Shown: positions 49,657-58,812 of the stretch, in pieces | Layout of the letters: each line of letters begins with the position of its first letter | How positions within the stretch are numbered: the first letter of the stretch is position 1 | Assembly (NCBI RefSeq): GCF_000967425.1 | Contig: NZ_FO082820.1 | Span: 3,961,501-4,025,500, forward strand | Reading direction: 5' to 3' | Length of the DNA: 64,000 nt | DNA from: Pseudorhizobium banfieldiae | GTDB lineage: Bacteria; Pseudomonadota; Alphaproteobacteria; Rhizobiales; Rhizobiaceae | Translations under genes and position numbers: made by a program | The notes under the pieces: generated by a model | What the model saw: only the letters and a program-made list of their open reading frames with translations | Told to the model about the DNA's origin: nothing | The model's database searches: none

Positions 49657-51048
49657 CTACCGGGCCGCCAGGGCAGCGATAATGCGCACCCATGACCGAA
49701 TGCCCTTGTGGAACGACTTCAGGTCGTATTTCTCGTTCGGCGAATGAATCCGGTCATCGACGAGGCCGAAGCCCACCAGCAAGGATTCCATGCCGAGCAT
49801 CTTCTGGAAGTCGCCGACGATAGGTATCGAACCACCCATGCCGATAACGACGGCCGGATTGGCCCACTCGTCCGACAACGCAGCCTTCGCCTTGGTAAGA
49901 ACCGGTGAGTCATACGACAGCTGGATCGCCGGAGATCCACCGTGCTCGTGGAACTCAACGGAGCAATCGGCTGGAACTCTGGAGCGGACATAGGCACGGA
50001 AGCTCTCGCGGATCTTCGCCGGATCCTGTTGTCCGACAAGGCGGAAAGAGACCTTGGCGGACGCCTTGGCGGCGATCACGGTCTTGAAGCCTTCCCCTGT
50101 ATAGCCGCCCCAGATGCCGTTGACCTCGCAGGTAGGGCGTGCCCAAGTCAATTCGAGGACAGATCGTCCCTTCTCGCCGGCAGGGATCGACAGCCCGACG
50201 TCGCCAAGGAAGTTCTCCGCACTTCGGCCAAGGGTCTCCCAGCCCGCCTTGATGTTAGAAGGCGTCTCCTCGACACCATCGTAGAAGCCCTCCAGGGTAA
50301 TGCGGCCGGTCTCGTCACGCAGACCTGACAGGATATCCGTCAGGATATGGATCGGGTTTGCTGCGGCTCCGCCGAACAGCCCCGAATGCAGGTCTCGATC
50401 TGCCGCCGAAATGATGATCTCTTCTCCGACAAGGCCGCGGAGGGCAGCGGCGATCGCCGGCGTGTCGCCATCCCACATGCCCGTATCGCAAACGAGCGCG
50501 CAACTCGCCCTCAGCTCTTCCGCATTCGCTTCCAGGAACGGCTTCAGCGAAGGCGAGCCCGATTCTTCCTCGCCCTCGAACAGGATGGTGACCCGGAGCG
50601 GCAGGCTGCCATGGACCTCCTTGTAGGCGCGGCAGGCTTCAACAAAGGTCATCAACTGGCCTTTGTCGTCGGCCGTGCCGCGGCCGGTTATCACCTTGCG
50701 TCCATTGCCCAGATCCTTGACGGAAGGAGCGAAGGGATCGTTCTCCCAGAGCTCGATCGGATCGACCGGCTGGACGTCGTAGTGGCCGTAGAACAGGACG
50801 TGCGGTGCGTCATCCGTGGCGCCCGCATGATGGGCAACCACCATCGCATGGCCGGCAGTATCACGGATCGATGCGTCGAAACCTATATCGGCAAGGGTTG
50901 CAACCAACCATTCGGCTGCGGCGCGGCAATCCGCCTTGTAGGCCGGGTCGGTGGAGATCGACTTGATGCGTACCAACCGGAAAAGCCGGTCGAGGCTGTC
51001 GTCGAGGTTCCGGTCGGCGCGGTCAAGTACGGGGGAAAGGTCTGTCAT
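49657..51048 (-). CDS. M20-family dipeptidase/deacylase
   Basis: This 463-residue zinc peptidase has the metal-ligand motifs FYGHYDVQPV, GRGTADDKGQ and FEGEEESGSPS, and a lid domain inserted at about residues 200-330. It fits the M20 group of dipeptidases common in rhizobia. The substrate is probably a dipeptide or N-acyl amino acid. Confidence 0.92.
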   Translation of the reverse strand: MTDLSPVLDRADRNLDDSLDRLFRLVRIKSISTDPAYKADCRAAAEWLVATLADIGFDASIRDTAGHAMVVAHHAGATDDAPHVLFYGHYDVQPVDPIELWENDPFAPSVKDLGNGRKVITGRGTADDKGQLMTFVEACRAYKEVHGSLPLRVTILFEGEEESGSPSLKPFLEANAEELRASCALVCDTGMWDGDTPAIAAALRGLVGEEIIISAADRDLHSGLFGGAAANPIHILTDILSGLRDETGRITLEGFYDGVEETPSNIKAGWETLGRSAENFLGDVGLSIPAGEKGRSVLELTWARPTCEVNGIWGGYTGEGFKTVIAAKASAKVSFRLVGQQDPAKIRESFRAYVRSRVPADCSVEFHEHGGSPAIQLSYDSPVLTKAKAALSDEWANPAVVIGMGGSIPIVGDFQKMLGMESLLVGFGLVDDRIHSPNEKYDLKSFHKGIRSWVRIIAALAAR

Positions 51049-51128
51049 GGGAAAATCCTGTCTGGGAGAACAGGAGCGACCTTATTGCAAAGATGCGCTT
51101 GTTTCGAGCCCCGCCCGAGCCGCTCGGT

Positions 51129-51560
51129 TCAGGCCTTGCGGGCATTCTCTATAGCCATGCGCATGTATTCCAGCATCAGTTCCCGTTCGAACTGACGAAA
51201 ACCTTCGAAAAGTGCGGCATCGGCCTCGGCTGCCGCATCGACCGCCCTTTTTTCAAGGTTCCTGGCGCTTTCCGTCAGTTGGATGATCTGTGCCCGCCCG
51301 TCATGGGGATGCGGCTCGCGACGGATCAGTCCGTCACGTTCCATGCGGGCAAGCGTATTGGCGAGTGTCGCCTGCTCGACCTCGAGTCGATCCAGCAATT
51401 GCTTCTGCGTCAGACCGTCTTCCTGCCACAGCTCCAGGAGAACCGGGAATTGGCCGGGCGAAAAACCGAGCCCCGCTGCCCTATTCTGCAGCGATCGCGC
51501 GAAGCACTTGGCGAGCTGGCCAGCGAGATAAGTTGCACTATGGGAGCGGTCGAACGGCAT
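51129..51560 (-). CDS. MarR-family transcriptional regulator
   Basis: This 143-residue winged-helix regulator has the motif LTQKQLLDRLEVEQATLANT followed by LARMERDGLIRREPHPHDGR. I chose ATG 51560 (MPFDRSHSATYL); a longer frame is not supported. It lies upstream of the M20 gene and divergent from polA, with a 327-base gap. The inducer is unknown. Confidence 0.9.
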   Translation of the reverse strand: MPFDRSHSATYLAGQLAKCFARSLQNRAAGLGFSPGQFPVLLELWQEDGLTQKQLLDRLEVEQATLANTLARMERDGLIRREPHPHDGRAQIIQLTESARNLEKRAVDAAAEADAALFEGFRQFERELMLEYMRMAIENARKA

Positions 51561-51887
51561 GAAGGGAGCCCTGTCGGCAGTACTGCGCGAATATATAGCA
51601 GCCCATGCTTTCGCCAAGCCTGTGGTGGGAGGCCTGACAAGAGAAAACCGCCACGGCCGGGAGGGGAACGGCCATGGCGGTTTCAACAGGAGGACAAAGG
51701 CCCGGAGAGGGGGTGAGGCCTTTGTCCGGTCCGGCGCGGCGGGGGACGAGCCAGCTGCCGGACTGCGGCGTGATCAGTCGCCGGTAAGCTGGAGATGATA
51801 AGTGAAACCGGGCTTTTCAAGGGAATGCAGAATTACAAATCGGTAACGTTCGGGTGATGCCGAGCCGCTAGGCGGGGCCTGATTTTC
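51561..51887. repeat. Intergenic region with two tandem hairpins
   Basis: No gene is seen. One stem is AAACCGCCACGGCC with GGCCATGGCGGTTT (51645-51683, one mismatch). A second is GGACAAAGGCC with GGCCTTTGTCC (51692-51727), 9 bases later. Neither has a strong T-run on the plus strand. They could form part of the polA leader or a processed RNA. Confidence 0.55.
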
Positions 51888-54800
51888 ATGGACGACGCGG
51901 GTGCCCCACGCTATTCCATAGCCATGAAAAAAGGTGATCACCTCTTCCTTGTCGACGGCTCCGGCTTCATCTTCCGGGCGTTCCACGCCCTTCCCCCACT
52001 GACCCGCAAGTCCGACGGCCTGCCCGTGGGGGCGGTCTCGGGCTTCTGCAACATGCTCTGGAAGCTGCTCACCGATGCGCGCGACACCTCGGTCGGGGTG
52101 ACGCCCACGCATTTTGCCGTGATCTTCGACTATTCCGCGAAGACCTTCCGCAAGGACCTCTACAACGCCTACAAGGCGAACCGTTCCGAGCCGCCGGAAG
52201 ACCTGATCCCGCAGTTCGGGCTGATCCGCCAGGCAACGAGGGCATTCAACCTTCCCTGTATCGAGACCGAAGGCTTCGAGGCGGACGACATCATTGCCAC
52301 CTATGCTAGGCAGGCGGAAGCGATCGGCGCTGACGTCACGATCATCTCGTCCGACAAGGACCTGATGCAGCTCGTGACCCCGAATGTCCACATGTATGAC
52401 AGCATGAAGGACAAGCAGATAGGCATACCAGAAGTCATCGAGAAATGGGGTGTGCCGCCTGAGAAGATGATCGACCTGCAGGCAATGGTCGGGGATTCCG
52501 TCGACAATGTCCCCGGCATTCCCGGGATCGGCCCGAAGACCGCAGCCCAGCTCCTGGAGGAGTTCGGCGACCTCGATACGCTTCTCGCCCGTGCTGCGGA
52601 GATCAAGCAGGTCAAGCGGCGTGAGAACATCGTTGCCAATGCGGAACTGGCACGCCTGTCGCGCCGGCTCGTTGAACTGCGGACGGATGCACCCCTTGAT
52701 ATGCCGCTGGATGCTCTCGTGCTGGAGCCGCAGAACGGACCGAAGCTGATCGGTTTCCTGAAGGCCATGGAATTCGGGACGTTGACGCGCCGTGTGGCGG
52801 AGGCCTGCGACTGCGATGCCAGCGCGATCGAGCCGGCGCACGTGCAGGTCGAATGGGGAGCGGCGGCGCGGGGGCCGGATCTCGATGCCGGCACCAGCAG
52901 TGCCGAGCCCAGGGTAGCGACGCCTGCCGGTGGCAAGGCCGGCACAACTGACCCCTACGGCAACAGTACCCCGGCGGAACTTGCCAAGGCACGAGCTGAG
53001 GCCTTCGCGGCGGCGAAGATCGACAAGAGCTGCTACGTCACGATCGACGATCTGGAGGACCTGGACGATTGGCTCCGGTCAGCCCGGGAAACCGGACTGG
53101 TGGCTTTTGAAGCCGAGGGAACGTCCATCGACCCGATGCTGTCGGATGTCGTGGGGATCTCGCTGGCGCTCGCGGACAATAGCCGTAATCCGTCCGGTCT
53201 CGACGTCCGGGCCGCCTATATCCCCTTCGGCCACAAGACTGGAAGCAATGATCTGCTCGGCAATGGCCGTGCCGACAATCAGCTGACCGCCGCCGAGGTG
53301 ATGGAGCGGCTGAAGCCCCTGCTCGAAGATGCTTCCGTCCTCAAGGTCGGGCATAACCTGAAATATGCCTATCTGCTCCTCAAGCGGTACGGGATCGAAA
53401 TCGCCGCCTATGACGACGTGATGCTCATGTCCTACGTCCTGGAGGCAGGCAGGGGCGGACACAGCCTCGATTCGCTCTCCGACCGCTGGCTTGGCCATAT
53501 GCCGGTCTCATTCAAGGATGTCGCGGGGACGGGCAAGTCTGGCGTGAGCTTCGATATGGTCGAGATCGACCGGGCTACGGTCTACGCCGCCGAAAAGGCG
53601 GATCTCACCCTCAGGCTTGCCATGGTTCTGAAACCGCGGCTGGTCGCCGACCGATTGATGCGCGTCTATGAGCGGCTGGAGCGGCCGATGGTCTCCACGC
53701 TCGCCCGCATGGAGGAGCGCGGCATCACGGTCGACCGCCAGATACTCTCTCGGCTGTCCGGGGAGCTCGCGCAAAAGGCCGCGGCGATAGAGGACGAGAT
53801 CTACGAGATCGCCGGCGAGCGCTTCACGATCGGCTCACCGAAGCAGCTGGGCGACATCCTGTTCGGCAAGATGGGCCTGCCGGGCGGGGCAAAGACGAAG
53901 ACGGGCCAGTGGTCCACCTCGGCGCAGGTGCTGGAAGACCTGGCTGCGGCCGGGCACGAGTTTCCGCGCAAGATCGTCGACTGGCGGCAACTGACCAAGC
54001 TCAAGTCTACCTATACAGACGCTCTGCCGGGCTACATCCACCCGCAGACAAAGCGCGTTCACACGTCCTATTCACTGGCATCGACGACAACCGGGCGTCT
54101 TTCGTCGGTCGAGCCGAACCTGCAGAACATCCCAATCCGCACGACCGAAGGACGGAAGATCCGCACCGCCTTCATCGCCACATCCGGCCACAAGCTTGTC
54201 TCTGCCGACTACAGCCAGATCGAACTGCGGGTACTCGCCCATGTCGCTGACATCCCGCAACTGCGCCAGGCGTTTGCAGACGGCATCGACATCCACGCGA
54301 TGACCGCCTCGGAAATGTTCGGGGTACCGGTTGAGGGCATGCCAAGCGAGATCCGCCGCCGCGCCAAGGCGATCAACTTCGGCATCATCTACGGCATCTC
54401 CGCCTTCGGTCTGGCGAACCAGCTCTCCATCGAGCGCTCCGAAGCAGGCGAGTACATCAAGAAGTATTTCGAGCGATTCCCCGGCATCCGCGACTACATG
54501 GACAGCACCAAGGAATTCGCGCGCGAGCACGGCTACGTCGAAACCATCTTCGGTCGCCGGGCGCACTATCCGGAGATACGGTCCTCCAATCCGCAGGTGC
54601 GCTCCTTCAACGAACGGGCTGCCATCAACGCGCCCATCCAGGGGTCGGCCGCCGACATCATCCGCCGGGCCATGGTCAGGATGGAACCGGCTCTCCAATC
54701 TGCCAACCTGTCTGCCCGCATGCTCCTGCAGGTCCATGACGAACTGATCTTCGAAGTGGAAGACGGCGAGATCGAGAAAACGCTGCCCGTCATCACGGCG

Positions 54801-54893
54801 ACCATGGAGCAGGCGGCTATGCCGGCGATCGCCATGAAGGTGCCGCTGAAGGTCGATGCGCGCGCAGCCTCAAACTGGGACGAGGCGCACTAG
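51888..54893 (+). CDS. polA: DNA polymerase I with degenerate proofreading domain
   Basis: PolA fills gaps in repair and removes RNA primers. The 1001 residues hold a 5'-3' nuclease domain (1-310), a 3'-5' exonuclease-like domain (385-590) and the polymerase domain with SADYSQIELRVLAH, RRRAKAINFGIIYGISAF and LLQVHDELIF. The exonuclease catalytic residues are mostly lost: FEAEGTS has Glu408 where E. coli has Asp355 (Glu357 kept as Glu410), KYAY has Ala494 for Asp424, and YAAEK has Lys570 for Asp501. ATG 51924 is an alternative start, 12 codons downstream. Confidence 0.95.
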   Translation: MDDAGAPRYSIAMKKGDHLFLVDGSGFIFRAFHALPPLTRKSDGLPVGAVSGFCNMLWKLLTDARDTSVGVTPTHFAVIFDYSAKTFRKDLYNAYKANRSEPPEDLIPQFGLIRQATRAFNLPCIETEGFEADDIIATYARQAEAIGADVTIISSDKDLMQLVTPNVHMYDSMKDKQIGIPEVIEKWGVPPEKMIDLQAMVGDSVDNVPGIPGIGPKTAAQLLEEFGDLDTLLARAAEIKQVKRRENIVANAELARLSRRLVELRTDAPLDMPLDALVLEPQNGPKLIGFLKAMEFGTLTRRVAEACDCDASAIEPAHVQVEWGAAARGPDLDAGTSSAEPRVATPAGGKAGTTDPYGNSTPAELAKARAEAFAAAKIDKSCYVTIDDLEDLDDWLRSARETGLVAFEAEGTSIDPMLSDVVGISLALADNSRNPSGLDVRAAYIPFGHKTGSNDLLGNGRADNQLTAAEVMERLKPLLEDASVLKVGHNLKYAYLLLKRYGIEIAAYDDVMLMSYVLEAGRGGHSLDSLSDRWLGHMPVSFKDVAGTGKSGVSFDMVEIDRATVYAAEKADLTLRLAMVLKPRLVADRLMRVYERLERPMVSTLARMEERGITVDRQILSRLSGELAQKAAAIEDEIYEIAGERFTIGSPKQLGDILFGKMGLPGGAKTKTGQWSTSAQVLEDLAAAGHEFPRKIVDWRQLTKLKSTYTDALPGYIHPQTKRVHTSYSLASTTTGRLSSVEPNLQNIPIRTTEGRKIRTAFIATSGHKLVSADYSQIELRVLAHVADIPQLRQAFADGIDIHAMTASEMFGVPVEGMPSEIRRRAKAINFGIIYGISAFGLANQLSIERSEAGEYIKKYFERFPGIRDYMDSTKEFAREHGYVETIFGRRAHYPEIRSSNPQVRSFNERAAINAPIQGSAADIIRRAMVRMEPALQSANLSARMLLQVHDELIFEVEDGEIEKTLPVITATMEQAAMPAIAMKVPLKVDARAASNWDEAH

Positions 54894-55486
54894 CGACACG
54901 AGAAAGCCGGAAGATACCTCGTCAGGGCATCGACCATGGCCTGACCTGCTTCCTCGATCGATCCGCTGTTGTCGATCGTTAAAAGCTCGTAGGGCCCGAC
55001 GAGCTGCGGTGAACTGCGCTGCAGCCGTCGGAGAATCTCGTCGCGCGTTTCCCGTCCGCGTGATTCCAGCCGGGTAGCCAGAACCTCAGGTCGCGCCGTG
55101 ACATTGATGACGGTCATTGCCGGAAATGCGGCGCTGAAGTGGGGCAGGGCGGCACGCGAGCCGTTCGCCACCACGACATGGCCTAGGTCGATTTGATGTC
55201 GCGTCTCGATCGGGATTCCGTAACAGAGGCCGTGCGCTTCCCACCAGACGGCGAAGCCGCCAGATTGGGCCATCCGGCGGAATTCCGCATCGGACAAAGC
55301 GTCGTGATCCTCTCCACCGGAACCTCCGTCGCGCGTGATCACGCGCCGCACGAAGACCACCTCTGGCCGCTCCTTTAAGTGTTGAGCGGCATAGGACATC
55401 AGCGTGTCCTTGCCGGCGCCGCTTGGCCCGACGACGACGATCAGCCTGCCGGCAATGGTAGGCCGGGCTGGAGAAGCGTCGCCCAT
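54890..55486 (-). CDS. phnN: Ribose 1,5-bisphosphate phosphokinase
   Basis: PhnN makes PRPP from ribose 1,5-bisphosphate, the last step of C-P lyase breakdown. The 198-residue kinase has Walker A VVGPSGAGKDTLMSYA and the VITRDGGSGGEDHDALS region. ATG 55486 overlaps the phnM stop (TGATG). Its stop shares CTAG with the polA stop. Confidence 0.93.
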   Translation of the reverse strand: MGDASPARPTIAGRLIVVVGPSGAGKDTLMSYAAQHLKERPEVVFVRRVITRDGGSGGEDHDALSDAEFRRMAQSGGFAVWWEAHGLCYGIPIETRHQIDLGHVVVANGSRAALPHFSAAFPAMTVINVTARPEVLATRLESRGRETRDEILRRLQRSSPQLVGPYELLTIDNSGSIEEAGQAMVDALTRYLPAFSCR

Positions 55487-56625
55487 CAAGCCACCCGCCG
55501 GCCTTCCCGCCATGTCGCGCGTGCTACCGGCACACCATTGTCGCGCTTGACGCGAACGAGGTCGGCGCGAAGACCGGGTGCGATCCGGCCACGGTCTTCC
55601 AGCCCCACGGTTCGTGCGGGCGTGGAGGTGACCATCGCGATCGCTCGCGGAAGCGAGATGGCATCGATGTCGTCGGCGAGCACGAAGGGCGCATGCAGCA
55701 GGCTGAGTGGCACGTAATCCGACGAAAGCACGTCCAGCACGCCGCGTTCAGCAAGCTCACGCGCAGCGATGTTGCCCGAGTGCGACTTGCCTCGAACGAT
55801 GTTCGGGGCGCCCATCAGCACGCTCATCCCCGCCTTGTGTGACGCCTCCGCGGCATCGAAGCTGGTGGGGAATTCCGCCAGCCGCACACCGTGACCGATT
55901 GCCTCGTCGACATGATCGAGCGTCGCATCGTCATGACTCGCGACGGTGATGCCGCGCTCGGCGCAGATGCGTGCCAATTCGTTTCGGTGAACGGCGGCGT
56001 ATTTGGCTGAGGCCGCCTGGCGGCGGGCCACGAAGTGAGCGAAGGCCTCGTCGCTCAGGCCGCGCTTCTCCTTGTAGTAAAGGATATACTGGTCCATCGA
56101 CTGGAACTGCCGCTGGCCCGGCGCATGGTCCATCAGCGAGACGAGGCGGACATGGGGATCGTGCTCGAAGTCGGCGAAATGCTCGAGCACGTTGTCCGAG
56201 GAAACCTCGCATCGGAGGTGGAAGAGGTGCTCCGCTCGCAGCCGCCCCTCGGCCTGAGCCGCCTGTATAGCATCGGCGAGGCTGCGCATCTCGCCCCTTT
56301 CGAAACCGCCATCCTCATCCGCGCCCATCCGCAGGCAGTCGAAAACTGTCGTAATGCCTGAGGTTGCCACTTGAGCGTCGTGCGCCTGGATCGCAGCCGT
56401 GGTGTTCCAGCGGACACCGGGACGCGGCGAGTAGTGCTGCTCGAGATGGTCCGTGTGCAACTCGATTAGTCCGGGAATGAGGTAGTCGCCCTCCAAATCC
56501 TCTCCGGCCCGAGACGCCCCCGCGGAAATCTCGGCAATCCGTCCATCGCGGATGACCAGAGATCCGGCAATGATCTCGTCACCGACGATGATGCGGGCAT
56601 TCGACAGAACGGTTTCTACGCTCAT
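55486..56625 (-). CDS. phnM: Alpha-D-ribose 1-methylphosphonate 5-triphosphate diphosphatase
   Basis: PhnM removes pyrophosphate from the alkylphosphonate ribose triphosphate intermediate. The 379-residue amidohydrolase has the metal-binding motif LIELHTDHLEQHY, ASHDDATLDHVD near residue 235 and the C-terminal GRIAPGLRADLVRV motif. The start overlaps the preceding 2H phosphoesterase gene by four bases. Confidence 0.95.
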   Translation of the reverse strand: MSVETVLSNARIIVGDEIIAGSLVIRDGRIAEISAGASRAGEDLEGDYLIPGLIELHTDHLEQHYSPRPGVRWNTTAAIQAHDAQVATSGITTVFDCLRMGADEDGGFERGEMRSLADAIQAAQAEGRLRAEHLFHLRCEVSSDNVLEHFADFEHDPHVRLVSLMDHAPGQRQFQSMDQYILYYKEKRGLSDEAFAHFVARRQAASAKYAAVHRNELARICAERGITVASHDDATLDHVDEAIGHGVRLAEFPTSFDAAEASHKAGMSVLMGAPNIVRGKSHSGNIAARELAERGVLDVLSSDYVPLSLLHAPFVLADDIDAISLPRAIAMVTSTPARTVGLEDRGRIAPGLRADLVRVKRDNGVPVARATWREGRRVA

Positions 56626-57335
56626 GGGAGGATCTTTCTGTTGTCCTGTAGCATGCCAAGGGGCCGCCATCGATGGATCGTGAAGGGCTCGCCGCGGCTG
56701 CGTTCGACGAAGAGCGCAAGACCGTCGATGGCGAGCGGTGCATTTGCATAAGGTGCAAAACGCTGCCGCAACTCGGCATGAACATGCGGAGCAAGAGAGC
56801 CATCGACCGGCCCCGTCAGCGTCATGTGGAAGCGGAACTCGCTCATGACGTAAGGATAGCCCCACCGGTCGAGGTTCTGCCGCTCCGCCGGGGTCAGGCG
56901 CTCCGGTCTGCGGCGTGCGATGTCGGCCTCGGAAAGGGGTGCCCGGAACGGTTCGAACGCTTCGACCACGGAAGCGGCGAATACCTGCAGCGGCGGATGA
57001 AGGTCATCCGGAACGAGGGCGAAGAAGGGCCCGAGCTGCCCGACAACGATCTGCGGAAAGGCAAGGGTCTCCGTGGTGGCCACGAAGCGATCGAACGCAT
57101 CGACGAGCTCTGCCTCCGTGCGTCCCTCGCGAAGCGCGAACGGCGCCTTCAGCGTGGCGTGAAACCCATATCGCTGCGGCTCGGCAACCAGGTCCTGCCA
57201 CTGCGCCACCGGCAGGGAAAGCGACGCCGGCGGATCGAGCATCTGCCCCGAAAAGGCATCGCGGCCCAGCCATTCGCTGGCCGTCGCGGTCAGCGGGTCA
57301 TCGGGAGGGGGTGAGAAATAGATGGCGTAGCGCAT
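56622..57335 (-). CDS. 2H phosphoesterase of phosphonate operons (DUF1045/TIGR03223-type)
   Basis: This 237-residue protein has the two HxT motifs of the 2H phosphoesterase fold at His59 (GFHATLKAP) and His170 (RFHMTLTGP). The family is tied to C-P lyase operons, but its role is not established. No phnP is present in the operon, and the fold cleaves cyclic phosphates. It may therefore hydrolyse 5-phosphoribosyl 1,2-cyclic phosphate, giving the substrate of PhnN, but this is inferred. Confidence 0.88.
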   Translation of the reverse strand: MRYAIYFSPPPDDPLTATASEWLGRDAFSGQMLDPPASLSLPVAQWQDLVAEPQRYGFHATLKAPFALREGRTEAELVDAFDRFVATTETLAFPQIVVGQLGPFFALVPDDLHPPLQVFAASVVEAFEPFRAPLSEADIARRRPERLTPAERQNLDRWGYPYVMSEFRFHMTLTGPVDGSLAPHVHAELRQRFAPYANAPLAIDGLALFVERSRGEPFTIHRWRPLGMLQDNRKILP

Positions 57336-57448
57336 GAATTCGATCTGCGTTCAGGTGAAGGCTGATGGGTTGCAGGTTGGGTCAGGGTCCCGACACCGGC
57401 CCTGCGCTAGGCGATTTGCGTGACAGAATGATGATGGCATTCTTCCGT

Positions 57449-58099
57449 TCATCCTGCCTCAAGCGTTTTCGCCGCCTGCGAATGGCTGCCATGCCGGCTG
57501 AGGAAATCTTCTGCCGTCAGACTGCGGAAATCATCCAGTGCAGCGCGCAGCGTGCGATGGTCCCAATCCCACCAGGCAAGGTCGTCCATCCGCTCGCCGA
57601 TCTCTTTCGTGAAGCGCTCGCGGATGAGCTTCGCGGGAACGCCGCCAACGATGGTGTAGGGTGCCACGTCTTTGGATACGACCGCACCGGCTCCGATGAC
57701 CGCGCCATTGCCGACGGTGACGCCGGGGAGAACGGTCGCACCGTGACCGATCCATACGTCGTGGCCGATCGTGACCCGATGCCCCCGGCGCCATTCGAAG
57801 AACTCCTCCTCGTTCTCCGCATCGTCCCAGTAGTTGGCGGCACGATAGGTGAAATGGTGGAGCGTCGCCCGCCATGTCGGATGGTTGGTGGCGTTGATCC
57901 TGACCGAGGCTGCAATGTTGACGAACTTGCCGATCGTTGCGCACCACACCGCGCCATCCTGCATGATATAGGAATAGTCGCCGATCTCCGCCTCGTCGAT
58001 GCGGCAGCGCTCCGCCACCTCCGTGTAGCGTCCGAGCACCGAGTTCCTCACATTCGCACTCGGGTGGATGGAGGGTTCAAGTCCGACCTTAACGCTCAT
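57449..58099 (-). CDS. Hexapeptide-repeat acetyltransferase of phosphonate operons
   Basis: A 216-residue left-handed beta-helix acetyltransferase of the type found in phosphonate operons (TIGR03308-like). Repeats are visible in [20 protein letters not shown] and [18 protein letters not shown]. It may acetylate amino-alkylphosphonates as PhnO does, but it has a different fold from GNAT-type PhnO. The start overlaps the phnL stop by four bases. Confidence 0.88.
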   Translation of the reverse strand: MSVKVGLEPSIHPSANVRNSVLGRYTEVAERCRIDEAEIGDYSYIMQDGAVWCATIGKFVNIAASVRINATNHPTWRATLHHFTYRAANYWDDAENEEEFFEWRRGHRVTIGHDVWIGHGATVLPGVTVGNGAVIGAGAVVSKDVAPYTIVGGVPAKLIRERFTKEIGERMDDLAWWDWDHRTLRAALDDFRSLTAEDFLSRHGSHSQAAKTLEAG

Positions 58100-58803
58100 G
58101 CGGCGGCCCTTCGTGGCGAGAACTGCATCACATCCAGGATGCGATCTGCGACGGCTTCGCGCACTTCTTCGTCGTGGAAGATGCCCAGGAGCGCCACGCC
58201 CTTTTCTTTCTTCTCGGCGATCATCTCCACGACGACACGCCGGTTGCGGGCGTCAAGCGAGGCGGTCGGCTCGTCGAGCAGCAGGATGCTGTGATCGGTG
58301 ATGAAGCCGCGCGCGATGTTGACGCGCTGCTGCTCGCCTCCGGAAAAGGTTGCCGGCGGCAGGCTCCAGAGTTCCTTGGGGAGGTTGAGCTGCGACAGCA
58401 GCGCCGATGCCGTGTCCCTCGCCTCCTCGTTGCCGATACCGCGCGCCAGCAGCGGCTCGGCGACGACATCAAGCGCCGAGACGCGGGGGACGGTACGCAG
58501 GAATTGGCTGACATAGCCCATGGTATGGCGCCGCACATCCAGCACCGTGCGAGGATCGGCGCTGGCGATGTTGACCGTCCGGTCGCGGTGGGCGACCAGG
58601 ATCTGGCCCGCGTCGACGGCATAGTTGCCGTACAGCATCTTGAGAATTGAGCTCTTGCCGACGCCTGAAGGACCGCCCAGCACGACGCATTCGCCGCTGG
58701 CGACCGAAAAGTTGACATCATTGACGACGGGCAGGCGGATGCCGTCGCGCAGGTGCATGGTGAAGCTCTTGAAGACTTCCGAGACGACGAGGGGAGTTGC
58801 CAT
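58096..58803 (-). CDS. phnL: C-P lyase accessory ATPase PhnL
   Basis: PhnL is an ABC-type ATPase of the C-P lyase system, not a transporter component. The 235-residue protein has Walker [19 protein letters not shown], signature [15 protein letters not shown] and Walker [13 protein letters not shown]. It follows phnK by nine bases. Confidence 0.95.
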   Translation of the reverse strand: MATPLVVSEVFKSFTMHLRDGIRLPVVNDVNFSVASGECVVLGGPSGVGKSSILKMLYGNYAVDAGQILVAHRDRTVNIASADPRTVLDVRRHTMGYVSQFLRTVPRVSALDVVAEPLLARGIGNEEARDTASALLSQLNLPKELWSLPPATFSGGEQQRVNIARGFITDHSILLLDEPTASLDARNRRVVVEMIAEKKEKGVALLGIFHDEEVREAVADRILDVMQFSPRRAAA

Positions 58804-58812
58804 GATGCTCTC

